A stretch of DNA of 44,525 bases from Anthropogastromicrobium sp963652495 (GTDB lineage: Bacteria; Bacillota; Clostridia; Lachnospirales; Lachnospiraceae): contig CAVJTU010000017.1 in the NCBI GenBank assembly GCA_963652495.1, forward strand, positions 1 through 44,525, read 5' to 3'. Every line of letters starts with the position of its first letter. Within the stretch, counting starts at the first letter, position 1. The translations under genes were made by a program, and so were the position numbers. The notes beneath the pieces are model-generated. The model made no database searches. It had not been told where the DNA came from and saw nothing but the letters and a program-made list of their open reading frames with translations. This document shows positions 24,227-32,198 of the stretch, in pieces.

Positions 24227-26680
24227 CTACCGGGCAGTCACCGTCGATGCCAGCGCCGGCAGCACATACTTCCACTCCATATCGCTTGCCAGATAAAACT
24301 TCGTATAGCACGGCTGATTGTAGCAGTTATTCTGCCATGCCACACCGACACGGTACTGAATGTCATGCAGCAGCGTAAACAACTTATGCGCGGACAAATC
24401 TGTATTGGTGTAAATGCGCACCGCACTGCTGTCCTCAAGACGAAGAATAATCTCGTCACGGTGATCACCGAAAATATCCGCAACGAGACACGGATTTCCT
24501 TTGGTGCCATTGTTTGTGAGAGTACCCTGCGGGTCAAGCATAATACCGTGGGTATTATCGTTAATGATACCTGTCTGCTTTCTATTCGCCATGTAGTCCA
24601 CGCCGTCGATGATCTGCGTGGTCATGTCAGCAGCCCAGTGGATATTTGCATTCGTTCCAAGAAGTTTCACGTCCAGCTTGTTTCCGTTGCAGTCAAACGT
24701 ATCCTTTACCCATACCTGAAGTCCGCGCACACCCGGAACCACATCTCCGATCATGCAGCGGCCCAGATCTTCTTCCGCATATTCGCCAAAGAATACCTTT
24801 CCGGTGAGCGCATCACGAAGCGCATAGCCATAAGGTGCCGCCTTTGCGCCCTCGAATACATTAAAAATCTGAAATCCCGGCAGATTCGGATTGATTCTGG
24901 CTACATGCATTGCATCGCCATGACCAAGCTTTGCCAGACGTCCATCCGGCAGATGATCGTAGCTTGAATACAGAAGGCTTCCGTCCTGATCAATCACGGC
25001 TGCACCGTAAATGATCTCCTGATAGCCATCACCGTCCACATCCGCTACGGAAAGACTGTGATCGCCCTGTCCGGCAAGCTTGCCCCATACTGGATCTAAT
25101 CCTTCTTTTTCGTGTGCATTGTCATTAAATGGATTGTTCATCGGCACATGACCGGAATCCACTGCAAATCGCTTTGCAAAATGACCTTCCTTAAAATCAT
25201 AAGCCGTCACGGTGCTTCTGGTATAGTAGCCTCTGCATATGATTACAGATGGATGTTCACCGTCAAGATAGGCAACTCCGGAAAGAAAACGATCCACACG
25301 GTTGCACGGCTCGATTCTTCGCATCGCATAATCGCCCCACATCAGACCATCATCACCTCTTGGCACCGGAAAATCAATTGTCTCAAGCTCATTTCCCTCA
25401 CCGTCAAACATCGTCAGATATTCCGGCCCCTCATAGATGAAGCCCTCAAATGCCTCAAGATGATTTTTGTCGCTTCTTGCCGGAGCAAACTCATAGATAA
25501 AGTAAGAAACAAGCTCTTCTGCATCCTCTCGGCTAAGCGGATAGCTGTACTTGACCGCAATGCCAAAGCACTCTTCGAGTGTAGCAGGCCAGCGGCCGGA
25601 TACCACCTCTGGATGACTGCTCCAGTCCATAAATGTTTTTACAAGATGTTCCTTGTAGCTTTCTGCTGTGCATACATAGTTATCATCATGTGTGATGCCA
25701 TTCTTTACATCGCGCTCTGGAAGTGTAATATGCTCCTCTGTCGCGGTGCCGTCCGCTGCAAAGCGTGTCACCTTCGTGCCTGGTGCCGTCTTAACACACA
25801 TTTCAGCCTTGCCGTCACCATCAAAATCATATACCATAAATTGCGTATAATGCGCACCGGCGCGGATATTCTTTCCCATGTCCACACGCCACAACAATGT
25901 GCCGTCCAGTCGATAGCAGTCAATGTAGCAATTTCCGGTATAGCCGCGGTGGGAAACATCATGTGCATTCGATGGATCCCACTTTACGATATATTCCAAC
26001 TCGCCGTCACCGTCCACATCGCCGATACTCATATCGTTTGCGCTGTAGGTGTAGGGCTGACCATCCGGGAACATCTCACCCTTCGGAGAACGACCATCTG
26101 CCGGCTTATGCATCGGAATGTCAATGTAATTGTGTTCCCACACGGAGACTGCCTCGCAGCACGCACCTTCTTTGCCATCCAGAATCGGTGCCACACAATA
26201 GGTGTCCTGCATGGTTCCATCGGTATCCAGATAGTTTGTGCTGTCTGTAACGACTGCAATCCTGTCGGTACCGCGGTATACCGCATAATCGGCACCTGTC
26301 AGACCGGTATCGCTGTAGCCGCGCACCTCATCAAGAAACATACGCCAGCCAACATATATGCCATCGTCTCTCTTAACGGCAATCAGACCTCTGTTTAACT
26401 TTTCAAGCTGCTCATGGAAAACAGCCTTAAGAGGTGTCTCCACAAGATTGCTCATCTCATACTCTTTTCCGTCTTTTACGGCGGCTACTTTTATATAATG
26501 CGGCACATGCGTTGCCTTTTTTAAGACAAAGCTGCACTCCTTTGTATCGCCCACCAGCTGATACTTCATGGTCGGAATGTCTTTATCGGCCCAGTAAACA
26601 TGATAGGTTTCGGCACCCTCTGCCGGTTCCCATACTATTTCTGCGCAGTCATTTAAGACCCGCTTTACTGTCGCTTTCAT
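24227..26680 (-). CDS. Polysaccharide lyase family 11 rhamnogalacturonan lyase
   Basis: The 817-residue product has an N-terminal Fn3-like domain (about residues 1-75) followed by the calcium-rich eight-bladed propeller of PL11, with repeated DxDGDG motifs (SIGDVDGDGELEYIVKWDP, VYDFDGDGKAEMCVKTAPG, SVADVDGDGYQEIIYG) and DIFGDHRDEIILR near the end. PL11 enzymes cleave the rhamnose-galacturonic acid backbone of rhamnogalacturonan I by beta-elimination. It has no signal peptide, like the intracellular exo-type YesX of B. subtilis, so it likely processes imported oligosaccharides. I chose the ATG at 26680 (AAAAGGAGA upstream). It follows the CE12 gene. Confidence 0.95.
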   Translation of the reverse strand: MKATVKRVLNDCAEIVWEPAEGAETYHVYWADKDIPTMKYQLVGDTKECSFVLKKATHVPHYIKVAAVKDGKEYEMSNLVETPLKAVFHEQLEKLNRGLIAVKRDDGIYVGWRMFLDEVRGYSDTGLTGADYAVYRGTDRIAVVTDSTNYLDTDGTMQDTYCVAPILDGKEGACCEAVSVWEHNYIDIPMHKPADGRSPKGEMFPDGQPYTYSANDMSIGDVDGDGELEYIVKWDPSNAHDVSHRGYTGNCYIDCYRLDGTLLWRVDMGKNIRAGAHYTQFMVYDFDGDGKAEMCVKTAPGTKVTRFAADGTATEEHITLPERDVKNGITHDDNYVCTAESYKEHLVKTFMDWSSHPEVVSGRWPATLEECFGIAVKYSYPLSREDAEELVSYFIYEFAPARSDKNHLEAFEGFIYEGPEYLTMFDGEGNELETIDFPVPRGDDGLMWGDYAMRRIEPCNRVDRFLSGVAYLDGEHPSVIICRGYYTRSTVTAYDFKEGHFAKRFAVDSGHVPMNNPFNDNAHEKEGLDPVWGKLAGQGDHSLSVADVDGDGYQEIIYGAAVIDQDGSLLYSSYDHLPDGRLAKLGHGDAMHVARINPNLPGFQIFNVFEGAKAAPYGYALRDALTGKVFFGEYAEEDLGRCMIGDVVPGVRGLQVWVKDTFDCNGNKLDVKLLGTNANIHWAADMTTQIIDGVDYMANRKQTGIINDNTHGIMLDPQGTLTNNGTKGNPCLVADIFGDHRDEIILRLEDSSAVRIYTNTDLSAHKLFTLLHDIQYRVGVAWQNNCYNQPCYTKFYLASDMEWKYVLPALASTVTAR

Positions 26681-26696
26681 AATTATCTCCTTTTCT

Positions 26697-26804
26697 TTAG
26701 TCAAAGCGGACATTCGCAATCCGCTTCGTTGCTTGATTCGGTTCAAACGCACGGCGGACGGATTCTGTCGGCAAGTCTAACTGATTCGCTTTCCAGTCGA
26801 CCAT
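26697..26804 (-). CDS. Possible 35-aa ORF before the PL11 gene
   Basis: An ATG at 26804 opens a 35-codon frame (MVDWKANQLDLPTESVRRAF and on) that stops 16 bases before the PL11 start. The frame is open for about 20 more codons upstream into the CE12 gene. It has no good ribosome binding site and no family I recognise. It could be a coupled leader peptide, a remnant, or chance. Confidence 0.2.
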   Translation of the reverse strand: MVDWKANQLDLPTESVRRAFEPNQATKRIANVRFD

Positions 26805-26853
26805 CTTACAGACGTTTATCTCGTGAACCCCCGTCGCTTCGTCTTCGTAAAAT

Positions 26854-27648
26854 CTATGCCAGCTGCGCTTTTACCTTGTCCAGCTTATCATCGCGGTCAT
26901 ACGAACGAATCAGATCGGCAAGCAATCCTGCAAATGCTTTCGCGCCTGCCTGCTGCAAATGCGCATTGTCCTGCTTTCCATCCGGATAGCCCTCGTATGC
27001 ACCTTTTTCCAACCACATAAACAGCTTCTTGGAGCCATCATCGCCTACAGTATTCAGATAATCTGCGGTTGCATTTCCCAGATCGAGTACCGGAAGATCA
27101 TACTTTTCTCCCATCTCAAGCATCTTTTCACGATATTCAGGAAAGCTTATGCAAAACCTGCCGTCCGGCGTATCGTTGCAGCTTCTCATTGCAATAGCAG
27201 TTACGAGAACAGGCTGTACGCCGCGCTCTTTTGCCGCATTGACATAGCGAAGCAGATATTCTTCGTATTGCTCAGGAGTGACATAGCGTTCCTCTTTTTC
27301 TTTGTTTGCGTCGTTATGCGCAAACTGCATGAAAAGATAGTCACCCGGCTTGATTGCTTTCTTTAAATCGTCGAGTCGGCCCTCATCGAAGTAGCTTCTG
27401 CTGCTTCTTCCTGCCATTGCACGGTTGTCGATATACATACCGTCTGTCTCGTAGCGGATAGACTGCTCAAAATCAGAAGCACTCTTTTGTCCGCATCCCA
27501 TCCAGTCGCAGCCGTCCTGATCCATCTTTGGTGCAGTCTCCTTAAAATAGGTGTGCAGCATCTGACCCCAGCCGGTGATTGGCTTTACTGGGGTGCGGTA
27601 GCTCTGTACGGTGGAATCTCCTGCTAAGTAAAGTGTAAATTTTTCCAT
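26854..27648 (-). CDS. Rhamnogalacturonan acetylesterase, CE12 (GDSL family)
   Basis: The 264-residue product has the GDSL-type motif YLAGDSTVQ with catalytic S12, block II-III residues in NRAMAGRSSRS and FAHNDANK, and the C-terminal D227-x-x-H230 pair in KQDNAHLQ. It matches RhgT/YesT esterases, which remove acetyl groups from rhamnogalacturonan I. No signal peptide is present, so it should act inside the cell. I chose the ATG at 27648 because GGAG lies upstream. It sits between a nitroreductase gene and the PL11 lyase, whose action deacetylation would help. Confidence 0.92.
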   Translation of the reverse strand: MEKFTLYLAGDSTVQSYRTPVKPITGWGQMLHTYFKETAPKMDQDGCDWMGCGQKSASDFEQSIRYETDGMYIDNRAMAGRSSRSYFDEGRLDDLKKAIKPGDYLFMQFAHNDANKEKEERYVTPEQYEEYLLRYVNAAKERGVQPVLVTAIAMRSCNDTPDGRFCISFPEYREKMLEMGEKYDLPVLDLGNATADYLNTVGDDGSKKLFMWLEKGAYEGYPDGKQDNAHLQQAGAKAFAGLLADLIRSYDRDDKLDKVKAQLA

Positions 27649-27685
27649 TTTTTTGCGCTCCATTTTATCAGAAATTTCTAAGTTT

Positions 27686-27720
27686 CAGTTCACGGCTAGG
27701 TCACGAAAAGCCGTGAACTG
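27686..27720. repeat. Perfect 12-bp inverted repeat before the CE12 gene
   Basis: CAGTTCACGGCT (27686-27697) pairs fully with AGCCGTGAACTG (27709-27720) around an 11-base loop. No T run follows on the minus strand. The CAGTTCACG arm is shared with the larger module at 39269-39447. Confidence 0.7.
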
Positions 27721-27726
27721 GAACAA

Positions 27727-28311
27727 TTACAATTCTTTTACAATTATATCCTTCAGGCTTCTCTTTGGAACATAGTGAACCTGATTCTCGTCGCGATAAT
27801 ATTTGATATCACCGTTTTTCATATCAACCAGCTTTACAGTCTCTACCGGAACGCCAAGTGCGATCACCATAGTGATGGCATATTTTTCCGGATCTAGTCC
27901 AAGAATTTCCATAAGCGGCTGGCGTTTGATGTTCATTAACATGCAGCCGCCGTAGCCCATTTCTCTTGCGCCAAGGAAAATGGTCTGCGCCGCAATTCCT
28001 TCATCCACGGTGATGTTTTTTTGCATCTCAAGATCACGCAAAATAAAGATATATCCGGTTGGACGTTCTCCTTCTGCCGGACCATCCCAGTCGCTTAAAT
28101 AGCCTGCCCATGAAAGATTCTCATAGATCTTTGCATTTGTCTTCTCATCTGTACTCAGTGCAAAGCGGATGTACTGGCGATTCCCGCCGCATGGCGTAAT
28201 GCGTCCTAATTCTGCTAACTCTTCCAGTTCCTGCATGGTTATTTTTTTACTCTGGTCAAAGCGGCGGTAGGAACGTGCGCCTGCTACTAGGTCGTGAAAT
28301 TTCTGTGTCAT
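27727..28311 (-). CDS. Nitroreductase-family protein
   Basis: The 194-residue protein shows the flavin-binding family pattern: ARSYRRFDQSKKITMQELEEL with GRITPCGGNRQ at the N terminus, and GIAAQTIFLGAREMGYGGCML with ALGVP near the C terminus. Family members are FMN oxidoreductases using NAD(P)H. A role in sugar breakdown is not evident; it is probably carried in the hydrolase operon. It lies between element copy A and the CE12 gene. Confidence 0.88.
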   Translation of the reverse strand: MTQKFHDLVAGARSYRRFDQSKKITMQELEELAELGRITPCGGNRQYIRFALSTDEKTNAKIYENLSWAGYLSDWDGPAEGERPTGYIFILRDLEMQKNITVDEGIAAQTIFLGAREMGYGGCMLMNIKRQPLMEILGLDPEKYAITMVIALGVPVETVKLVDMKNGDIKYYRDENQVHYVPKRSLKDIIVKEL

Positions 28312-28357
28312 AGTTATTTTTCCTTTCTATTGTTTATAAATGCTCGTTACATCTGGC

Positions 28358-28549
28358 AAAGCCCCAAGGCGAAGCGTAACTTAAACCAGCGGTGAGACGA
28401 GTTGCTTTTACGAGACGGGACGTTGAAGCGGGCCCGTTGTCAAAATACACTTACGTAAAAAACATGTAGTGGGGACCCGCGGAATTGGGCCCGTCGACAA
28501 AACAATCGTCGAACCGCTTTCGTAAACTAGCCTTCGCCGCCGGGGCTTT
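28358..28549 (+). repeat. Structured repeat element, copy A
   Basis: This 192-bp element folds on itself along its full length. The outer stem AAAGCCCC..GGCGAAG (28358-28374) pairs with CTTCGCC..GGGGCTTT (28532-28549). Inside, AGCGGT-GA-GACGA (from 28388) pairs with TCGTC-GA-ACCGCT (to 28518), leaving facing GA/GA mismatches. Further in, GACGGG and GCGGGCCC pair with CCCGTC and GGGACCCGC. The inner 130 bases match copy B almost base for base, while the outer stem differs. It begins 47 bases before the nitroreductase start and ends 9 bases before the GH2 stop codon. Confidence 0.85.
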
Positions 28550-28557
28550 TCGTAAAA

Positions 28558-31500
28558 CTAGCGGATGCGCTCCACGCGGAACACATTCACCTTGTCGTCA
28601 TAGTACGCGGTGACGCCTTCGATATATGTAATAATTGCGTTCACTTCCATAACAAACTGGCGGCTCTCGGAAACATATGGCTCACCGTCCATCAGATTTT
28701 CCCTGCCATCGACAAGAAGATGCGTCTGATGCGTCTGCGCAATGATGGTATGACCGCCGCTTGTCAGCGTCAGGCATTCTTCCTTCGGGTCGTATTCATA
28801 GTCAAACGCATCGCCCAGTTCACCCTTCATGCGCTCCAAGATGCAAATGACGGCACCCCAGATACTTCCGTTTTTGTTGACAGTGCGCACCCCTCTCGTA
28901 TCCGGCTCCTGTCCATTCCAGAGAATCTTGCAATATTGCTCTGTCTCCGGCACATATTTTGCAAGATCCGCTGCTATTACTGCCGGATAATCCTGATTAT
29001 TCGGCGCAATGGTATCGCCAAGATTTGGATAGGATACATTCAATTCTTTAAGTGCCTCATCCTCAAGTACTACCGGGACGGATTTCAGCTCGACACTTAC
29101 CGGCGGCAATCCCTCCATCGTGGCCGTCACGCGAATGGCTCCTGCCTTCCTTGTACTTCTTAAAAATGCACGGTTATAGCCGCACTCTGCGTACAGGAAA
29201 TTTTCGTGAATGACGTTGTCCTGCTTATTTGGGTCATTGAAGCGGCCGCTGTTGTAGCCTCCGAGGAAGATCCCTTCGCCCTCTAATACAAAGTCAATTC
29301 GCGCATCGCACAGCGGGCAGATACGTCCTTCGTCATCGGTTACTCGAATATCCAGATAAGCAATATCTGCGCCATCGGCAAGCAGTCCATTTGGAGATGT
29401 CTTTACAGCCAATTCGAGCTTTGCCGGTTCTCCTGCTGTCTCGATGGTATCTAAGGCCACCTGCTTTCCATCATAATCATAAGCAATCGCTGTCACCTTT
29501 CCCTGATTTGTGATATCCACATTTGGAATTGCAAATACAAAGGTATCCTGCGGTGTGTCGCAGCTGCCAACCATTTTCTCGTTTACATACAGTTCAACCT
29601 TTGCGACCGGGTCACTTGCGATTACATAAACAGTCTTGTGCTTTGGATCGCGATATCCGTACTCGCCTGTCGGCATCCAGAAATTGCCGTCAAAAGCCTT
29701 TTTTTCGCAGCGATAATTTGTTCCATCCTGCGGCGGATAATTCCAGTGACCGACAATTTTCACTGCCGGATCCTTAGACTGCATAACCCGAAATACATCG
29801 AAGCTTTGCTTTTTGTTTCGCGCCGCATCCACACGACCGCTCATACGTGCATTTTCCGAATATGCCTGCCGTCCGTGCTGTGCGGAATCCGTCCAGCAAA
29901 GTGCCGCACATGCGCTATACCAGTCATGGTGCGATGCGCCGCCGATGCGGTCATTGAAAAACTCGCTGTAACCCTTTGCGGTTGCAAGTGCCAGATCCTC
30001 GGATGTCAGATCATAGAAATCGCCGCCCGGCTGCTTTCTGCCGCCCTTGCCAAGCCACTTATTTTTATAATCAAAATCAGGCGGTGTAAAATCGTCCCAG
30101 ATTCGTCTCGGTGCTTCCTCTCTGGCATACTCTGTCTCCGTGATCGGCCCATGTTCGGCTAAGAAGCGTGCTGCATGACGGTTTAGCATCGTTCCGACAT
30201 ACTCAGACTCCGCTAATACTTCCTCTGTGTTGATGGTACGGCAGCCCATAAAACGGCCGCGTGACGGGTCAAGTGCCTGCTTAAGCAGACGCATCTCGCG
30301 CATATGTTCTTTTCCAATGGAATTGTTTCCGACCTCCCAGAAGACGATGGACGGATGATTGCGAAATGCAATAATCACATCGCGCATCAGCTCCACTCGC
30401 TGATCCCACTGTCTGCCAAAGTTTTCTTTTTCCTTGTCGCCTGCCGGCTGTGTGCAAATGATTCCCTGACGGTCAAGTGCGCGAATCTCAGACGGCGAAG
30501 CGGCTACATGCATCCAGCGGATATGATTTGCATTGCTCTCCTTGATCCATCTTGCATCCTCGTCCTTTAGCCATTCCGGTGCAATGCCGATCGCAGCCCA
30601 CTCATTTGCCGCTCTCTGTGCGTAGCCTCGCAGCCATACCGGCGCATCGTTTATCATTACGCCCTGATCTTTGTCATAACCGATTTTGCAAAAACCAGTC
30701 TCAATCTCCTGCTCATCAAGGCAGATACTGTCATCGTTCTCTTCTGCTGCACCCTCTTGTGTCATGCAAGCTTTATTCGTACCAGCTTTCCTTGCACCTT
30801 CACAAGCATCCGTTTTGCAGCCGCCGACTGTACAATCCTTTGTATACAGGCGCACAGCAATGCGGTACAGATAGGGATCGTCAATGCTCCACAATCGGAG
30901 TCCCTCACGCCCAGACTGCGCCGTTATCATGGTGACATGCTCAGAGTCGATTCGTGTCGGGGAAACCTCATCTTCGGCTGACGGAACATAGTGACCATTC
31001 GCATCCTTCTTGTAGGCATCCGTCGGCACGATGCTAAGAGGAGAGGTTTCTGTACCCCAGGATGCTATTTCCTGTGGTTTTGACTGGAAAGAAAATGCCT
31101 TCGTGCCGTCATGACGCAGCACATCAACCGAAATCCATGCAAAAACATTCTTTCCTGTCTCATTTCGCACCTCTGCCTCAACAAAGGCTTTTGCACTTCC
31201 GGAAAGCTCCATGCCGTTTTTATCCCTGCCTGCTTCAATCTTATAATCACTGCCATATACATAGCAGCCCTTTGTCAGAAGATTGCTGTACAGCGGCAGC
31301 GTCAGATAAACCTGCGGCTTATAATACAGACGAACCGGACTTGTCAATCCGCCGACCGATGGGTTAAAGTCATTGCAGTTCCAGAAAAAGCCCACGCCCT
31401 CCTGCTCTGCCGGTACCGTCTCATCCTGTGACTGTAAGTAGCTGCCCGGCTCCACGTCCTTTGCGTTCGGTGTCTCTGCAATGCAAAATGGAATGTTTCT

Positions 31501-31953
31501 CGTTGTCGTGTTGTCTGTTGCAATGGCAATCAGATTTTCCTCGCCAAATCGAATATATGGAGTCAGATCAAAGCCAAACGGTGCTACACCATTCTCATGA
31601 TAGCCCGCCAATGTGCCATTTACATACAGATAACAGGTCTGGCGCACCTTCTCAAACTGGATAAGTACCTTCTGTCCCTCACGATTTTTCGGCACAAAAA
31701 ACCACTTTCGGTAAAATGCCATCGTTCGCTTCTGGCCACTCCCTGCATCCTGAATGCGGTCACGAAACAAATCGCCGTCATTAAAGGTATGAGGAAGCGT
31801 TACCTCCTCCCATTTTTCCTCCTTGTATGCTGTTTCATAGAAGAAATGACCTTCTGCATCGCGCCATTTTTCAAGCGCGTCCTTTAATGGGAAGGCATCT
31901 GCAAGCAGAAACTTCCATCCATAGTGGAAATAAATTCCTTTTCCGATACACAT
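28558..31953 (-). CDS. Large GH2-family protein with unusual acid/base motif
   Basis: The 1131-residue product has GH2 sugar-binding (LPHTFNDGD, KVRQTCYLYVNGTLAGYHE), Ig-like and TIM-barrel domains, then C-terminal Ig-like and other beta domains. The likely nucleophile lies in GPITETEYA. At the acid/base position, where GH2 usually has GNE, it reads FWEVGNNS: N544 replaces the Glu, while E540 lies four residues earlier. It may belong to a GH2 branch that uses a different residue. No signal peptide is present. AAGGAG precedes the ATG. It is bracketed by element copies A and B, between the YetA-like lyase and nitroreductase genes; the setting suggests it removes rhamnogalacturonan side-chain sugars. 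Confidence 0.85.
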   Translation of the reverse strand: MCIGKGIYFHYGWKFLLADAFPLKDALEKWRDAEGHFFYETAYKEEKWEEVTLPHTFNDGDLFRDRIQDAGSGQKRTMAFYRKWFFVPKNREGQKVLIQFEKVRQTCYLYVNGTLAGYHENGVAPFGFDLTPYIRFGEENLIAIATDNTTTRNIPFCIAETPNAKDVEPGSYLQSQDETVPAEQEGVGFFWNCNDFNPSVGGLTSPVRLYYKPQVYLTLPLYSNLLTKGCYVYGSDYKIEAGRDKNGMELSGSAKAFVEAEVRNETGKNVFAWISVDVLRHDGTKAFSFQSKPQEIASWGTETSPLSIVPTDAYKKDANGHYVPSAEDEVSPTRIDSEHVTMITAQSGREGLRLWSIDDPYLYRIAVRLYTKDCTVGGCKTDACEGARKAGTNKACMTQEGAAEENDDSICLDEQEIETGFCKIGYDKDQGVMINDAPVWLRGYAQRAANEWAAIGIAPEWLKDEDARWIKESNANHIRWMHVAASPSEIRALDRQGIICTQPAGDKEKENFGRQWDQRVELMRDVIIAFRNHPSIVFWEVGNNSIGKEHMREMRLLKQALDPSRGRFMGCRTINTEEVLAESEYVGTMLNRHAARFLAEHGPITETEYAREEAPRRIWDDFTPPDFDYKNKWLGKGGRKQPGGDFYDLTSEDLALATAKGYSEFFNDRIGGASHHDWYSACAALCWTDSAQHGRQAYSENARMSGRVDAARNKKQSFDVFRVMQSKDPAVKIVGHWNYPPQDGTNYRCEKKAFDGNFWMPTGEYGYRDPKHKTVYVIASDPVAKVELYVNEKMVGSCDTPQDTFVFAIPNVDITNQGKVTAIAYDYDGKQVALDTIETAGEPAKLELAVKTSPNGLLADGADIAYLDIRVTDDEGRICPLCDARIDFVLEGEGIFLGGYNSGRFNDPNKQDNVIHENFLYAECGYNRAFLRSTRKAGAIRVTATMEGLPPVSVELKSVPVVLEDEALKELNVSYPNLGDTIAPNNQDYPAVIAADLAKYVPETEQYCKILWNGQEPDTRGVRTVNKNGSIWGAVICILERMKGELGDAFDYEYDPKEECLTLTSGGHTIIAQTHQTHLLVDGRENLMDGEPYVSESRQFVMEVNAIITYIEGVTAYYDDKVNVFRVERIR

Positions 31954-31975
31954 TTGTTTCTCCTTTTCTCTGACA

Positions 31976-32184
31976 ACGCCCGAGGCGAAGCTGCTATATC
32001 GTAACCGAAATTAGCGGTGAGACGAGTTGCTTTTACGAGACGGGACGTTGCAGCGGGCCCGTTGTCAAAATATACTTACGTAAAAAACATGTAGTGGGGA
32101 CCCGCGGAATTGGGCCCGTCGACAAAACAATCGTCGAACCGCTTTTCGTAAACTAGCCCCTAGCAGCTATCGCCGAGTGGGCGT
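31976..32184 (+). repeat. Structured repeat element, copy B
   Basis: This 209-bp copy has the same core as copy A, with only a few substitutions between the two GA/GA stems (32013-32143). Its outer stem is different: ACGCCC, GGCGA and AGCTGCT (31976-31995) pair with AGCAGCT, TCGCC and GGGCGT (32162-32184). It fits exactly between the YetA-like gene stop (14 bases away) and the GH2 ribosome binding site. Confidence 0.85.
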
Positions 32185-32198
32185 TTCGTAAAACCAAT

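Noticed and set aside
24098..26398. Long plus-strand frames (289 and 428 aa) opposite the PL11 gene
   Set aside because: They are shadows of the PL11 coding sequence; the translations are rich in Cys, His and Ile in the pattern of antisense frames.
28358..32184. CRISPR array interpretation of the repeated hairpins
   Set aside because: Only two or three copies occur, kilobases apart, with no regular spacers and no cas genes.
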